NCBI RefSeq assembly: GCF_900696045.1
Contig: NZ_LR216287.1
Location: 682,001 to 746,000 of the forward strand
Length of the DNA stretch: 64,000 nucleotides
Direction: 5' to 3'
Origin: Candidatus Nitrosocosmicus franklandus
GTDB taxonomy: Archaea > Thermoproteota > Nitrososphaeria > Nitrososphaerales > Nitrososphaeraceae
Shown here one piece after another: positions 61,403 through 64,000 of the stretch. A program made the translations under genes and the position numbers. Position 1 is the stretch's first letter. Every line of letters begins with the position of its first letter. The notes below the pieces were generated by a model. The model worked only from the letters and a program-made list of their open reading frames with translations. It ran no database searches and had not been told where the DNA came from.

Positions 61403-61431
61403 ACCCTAACGATCAAGATATACAAAACCGA

Positions 61432-61776
61432 ATGAATCACAATATCATTTCAAAAAAAATTTACGCCATATTTGGACTCACTTTAGCCACTACACTGGGA
61501 TTCCTACTGATGCTCAATGGCTATGGATCTGCGATTGGACAATCAACTTCGGAAATAAACATAGGAAATACAACAAGTGAGGCAAGTGATACATTTTTTG
61601 AACTAGAAGACTCGATTGAAACAATGAAATCAATAGTAAACGATACTCAGACAGCTATTGACAACGGAAACACTGCTGAAGCTCACGACCTCTTGAATCA
61701 ATTGTATGATGAACTGATACAAATTTCAGACAACTCAAACAATCTAATTTGGGACCTATCTAACGAAGGAAATTAG
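61432..61776 (+). CDS. Secreted helical protein, 114 aa
   Basis: A signal peptide (IYAIFGLTLATTLGFLLML) is followed by a Ser/Thr stretch with a sequon (GNTTS) and an acidic helical domain (FFELEDSIETMKSIVNDTQT; AEAHDLLNQLYDELIQISDN). The helical pair resembles small periplasmic or surface helical hairpins, but I can name no family. It diverges from the large repeat protein and might be an accessory of it. Confidence 0.7.
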   Translation: MNHNIISKKIYAIFGLTLATTLGFLLMLNGYGSAIGQSTSEINIGNTTSEASDTFFELEDSIETMKSIVNDTQTAIDNGNTAEAHDLLNQLYDELIQISDNSNNLIWDLSNEGN

Positions 61777-62389
61777 TGCGGTCAATCTACTAACCGTCCC
61801 AAATCTCAGGAAAGTGTATAGGAGGAAATGTATCAAAAGAACTACCTCATAGCCCAAAACAAACCTTTTTTTAGTTGTGAAATGCCCGTAACTGACATCA
61901 CTAATACCTGAACAACGATTATTAAATATAGATTATTCATGGATCACCCTGATATGGTTTTATCAATGATTTTGGAGTAGTAGTAGTCAAACATAGAGTG
62001 GTATCTATCTATAGAGAATGAATAAGGTTTTTTAAGTCAATACAGATGACCGAAGATTTGATTACTTGTCGTATAAAAAACATGAATATTCCCTTACAAA
62101 TCTTATATAAGAGATATATCACGAATCACCGAAATCCTAGTAGAAGAGAAGAAGCTTTATCAAAATAATTATTATCATAGCAATGAAAATATTTAACAAA
62201 TTATTTTTTGCTTGAATTTTTCTTCAAAAAAATGATATTACCTAAGATACCACTATCTTTCTAGTTCGAGCTAAAGATTTTCATATGATCTAAAATTGAT
62301 AGGATCCAAAAAATTCCAATTAAAAAAATCATTATAAGTGCTTTTTTAGTCTCAATAAACTTTACATATGATCAAGTAGCACTATAATT
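61777..62389. other. Intergenic gap
   Basis: AT-rich DNA between same-strand genes. No coding frame, RNA gene or notable repeat was recognised. Confidence 0.4.
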
Positions 62390-62557
62390 ATGGTTTTGAT
62401 AACATGCCCAAAATGCGGGGAATCCTACTCTGCTTCTCCCCCAGACCCGGACCACAGGAAGTTAGCCAAATATCCGGATAGGGACACATTTCCTCATACA
62501 ATCGAATGTAAAATGTGTGGCAACATCATTACGATTTACTGGAAACCTACTCAATAA
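62390..62557 (+). CDS. Small zinc-ribbon protein, 55 aa
   Basis: From ATG 62390 the frame encodes ITCPKCGESYSASPPDPDHR, then TIECKMCGNIITIYWKPTQ and a stop at 62555-62557. Two CxxC pairs (CPKC and CKMC) separated by about 30 residues make a classical zinc ribbon. Such one-domain ribbons are frequent in these archaea and often unannotated. Partner and function are unknown. It converges with the histidine kinase gene. Confidence 0.68.
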   Translation: MVLITCPKCGESYSASPPDPDHRKLAKYPDRDTFPHTIECKMCGNIITIYWKPTQ

Positions 62558-62687
62558 CCTATTTCAAGGTTCTTACTTTAGAAACTATAGATTTATTTTA
62601 TGACCTCTAGATAATTCAGACTTGTAATTAAAAAATTCTTACAATTCGAAACGATCTAAAATAAAATAAAATAAAAGAACAAAAAAT

Positions 62688-63980
62688 CTATTTCTGAGGA
62701 ATGTTTGGCAAAGTAAATGTAAATGTAGCACCCTTACTCTCTTTATTATTTTCTGCCCATATTCTCCCACCATGAGCTTCTATTATGTTTCTACAGATAT
62801 ATAGACCAAGTCCTGTTCCTGACGGAGAGCTGGTATTAAATTTATTAAAGAGCCTAGACAAAACATTCTTGTTTATTCCCTCACCTGAATCCCTCACTCT
62901 GATAAATATTCGGTCCTCTCCTCTTTTTACGCCGACTTCGATATTGCCTTTTTCAGTAAATTTTATTGCATTTATCAAAATATTTGATAGTACCTGATGA
63001 ATCCTATCTTTATCGGCATAAACAACCAAACTATGTTTTGAGCCGTTCACGCCCTTATTTAGATCAATTTGTACGTTTTCATAATATAGATCTATGGTAA
63101 CGTTGGTGTCACCTATTTGATTTGTATAATCTCTAATCATTGTGTGTAAAACTGGAATAATATCGAATTTTTCTAGATTTAAGCTTAAAGTACGACTCTC
63201 GATTCTGGCAGCATCCAATATTTCCTCAGATAATTTTTGAAGTCTCTTAGAATTCTTAATGATTATCTCAAGATGTTCCTTATACTCATCTATATTACCA
63301 TTCTTTTTGTAGAGAAAAATGGAAAGAGCTAAAATAGGCTGGATAGGTGTTCGTAATTCATGAGCTGCTATATTTATGAATTCGTCTTTCAGCTTTTCTG
63401 ATTCTTTGATCTTCTCATATTGCTTCTGAATCAACTCGTTTCTTTCCTTCAGGTTAAGGGTAAATCGGATACCAGAAATCGCTAACGCAATTATATTTAC
63501 AAAGTATCCCAAATCCTTTAATACGTGGGCCACATTATGGGCAGTGTCAAAAGATTGTATCGAGTATGACATTATTATTTGTGAAAAAATATCTATAACA
63601 AGATAAAGCAAAATTCCTTTATAAATAACGTCTTTTTTCAAATACAACTTCTTTTTATAAAAAAAGAACAAGGCTAGCAAAAAAATGACAAGTGGAGGAA
63701 TTTCATATGGCCTATGAATAGAATATTCATCTACAACGCTTGCAGGAAAAATCATTATGAATGAGACTCCGGCTATGGATCCTGCTATGGCAGCCAGAAG
63801 GATCAAATAAATGATCAAATTCTTTTGTAGTTTCTCTTCATACTTCTTCTTTCGGTCATTGTCCAGAAATGATTTTGTATTTGTATTATTATCAGTTTTA
63901 CTTGCTTTAGTATCAACTTTGTGCGTTACTAGCTCATCTGGGAACAAAAAAGAATACTTTGCAATTGCGACCAATAACAT
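62688..63980 (-). CDS. Membrane sensor histidine kinase
   Basis: A 430-residue protein. About five or six hydrophobic spans lie at residues 55-175 (LIIYLILLAAIAGSIAGVSF; PPLVIFLLALFFFY; GILLYLVIDIFSQIIMSYSI), then a short coiled linker. The H-box is FINIAAHELRTPIQPI (His about 207). The catalytic domain has VLSNILINAIKFTEKG (N-box), VRDSGEGINKNVL (G1) and GTGLGLYICRNIIEAHGG (G2). There is no PAS domain, so the membrane part is the probable sensor. No response regulator gene lies in the window; only 20 bases remain upstream. Confidence 0.92.
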   Translation of the reverse strand: MLLVAIAKYSFLFPDELVTHKVDTKASKTDNNTNTKSFLDNDRKKKYEEKLQKNLIIYLILLAAIAGSIAGVSFIMIFPASVVDEYSIHRPYEIPPLVIFLLALFFFYKKKLYLKKDVIYKGILLYLVIDIFSQIIMSYSIQSFDTAHNVAHVLKDLGYFVNIIALAISGIRFTLNLKERNELIQKQYEKIKESEKLKDEFINIAAHELRTPIQPILALSIFLYKKNGNIDEYKEHLEIIIKNSKRLQKLSEEILDAARIESRTLSLNLEKFDIIPVLHTMIRDYTNQIGDTNVTIDLYYENVQIDLNKGVNGSKHSLVVYADKDRIHQVLSNILINAIKFTEKGNIEVGVKRGEDRIFIRVRDSGEGINKNVLSRLFNKFNTSSPSGTGLGLYICRNIIEAHGGRIWAENNKESKGATFTFTLPNIPQK

Positions 63981-64000
63981 GCTACTTAGAAATATTCTCC

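Overview
The window is AT-rich archaeal DNA. It most resembles an ammonia-oxidising archaeon of the Nitrososphaerota (Thaumarchaeota), probably a Nitrosocosmicus-like soil lineage. The reasons are the short archaeal PurA, archaeal DUF373 and MptE-like proteins, a cis-prenyltransferase without bacterial wall genes, paired blue-copper proteins, a receiver/zinc-ribbon protein of TackOD1 type, and many starts (often TTG or GTG) with a TATA-like element about 26-36 bases upstream, as expected of leaderless transcripts. No amo, rRNA, tRNA, CRISPR, transposase or phage gene was seen, so the genus is inference.

Regions. 1-12 kb is mainly housekeeping: an MptE-like pterin kinase (partial), a CoA-binding protein, DUF373, cis-prenyltransferase, Nudix hydrolase, a PD-(D/E)XK nuclease, twin cupredoxins, a YggX-like iron protein fused to a zinc ribbon, PurA, GuaB and a prohibitin-like SPFH protein. 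12-25 kb has an MntR-type metalloregulator, a small secreted protein with a strong palindrome in its promoter, an esterase, a glycosyltransferase-LysC-IlvE run, DUF2024, a secreted subtilase with a small partner, and small regulators. 25-46 kb is rich in surface and polysaccharide functions: a processive GT2 synthase, a GH26-like hydrolase, UDP-GlcNAc 2-epimerase, an LpxD-like acyltransferase, beta-propeller and LamG/sugar-dehydrogenase proteins, a PIG-L deacetylase and two tandem secreted paralogues. A degenerate-receiver/zinc-ribbon protein sits among them. 46-64 kb carries a secreted protein with perfect 66-bp repeats, a four-CBS protein with a ribosome-hibernation-like tail, thioredoxin, an EEP nuclease, a CDF transporter with a triple C-terminal domain, a hydroxyacid dehydrogenase, an alpha/beta hydrolase, a matrixin-type protease, a 666-residue secreted repeat protein with an acidic tail, and a histidine kinase.

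How they may work together. The polysaccharide enzymes could build, deacetylate, acylate and trim a GlcNAc-type exopolymer. The secreted repeat proteins, subtilase and matrixin could be matrix proteins and their processing enzymes. This is inferred from gene content: the genes are spread over about 20 kb, on both strands, with long AT-rich gaps. The most unusual objects are the cysteine-paired repeat protein (58949-60949), the two adjacent perfect 13-bp hairpins (38002-38084), and the promoter palindrome beside the MntR-type gene (12951-12980).
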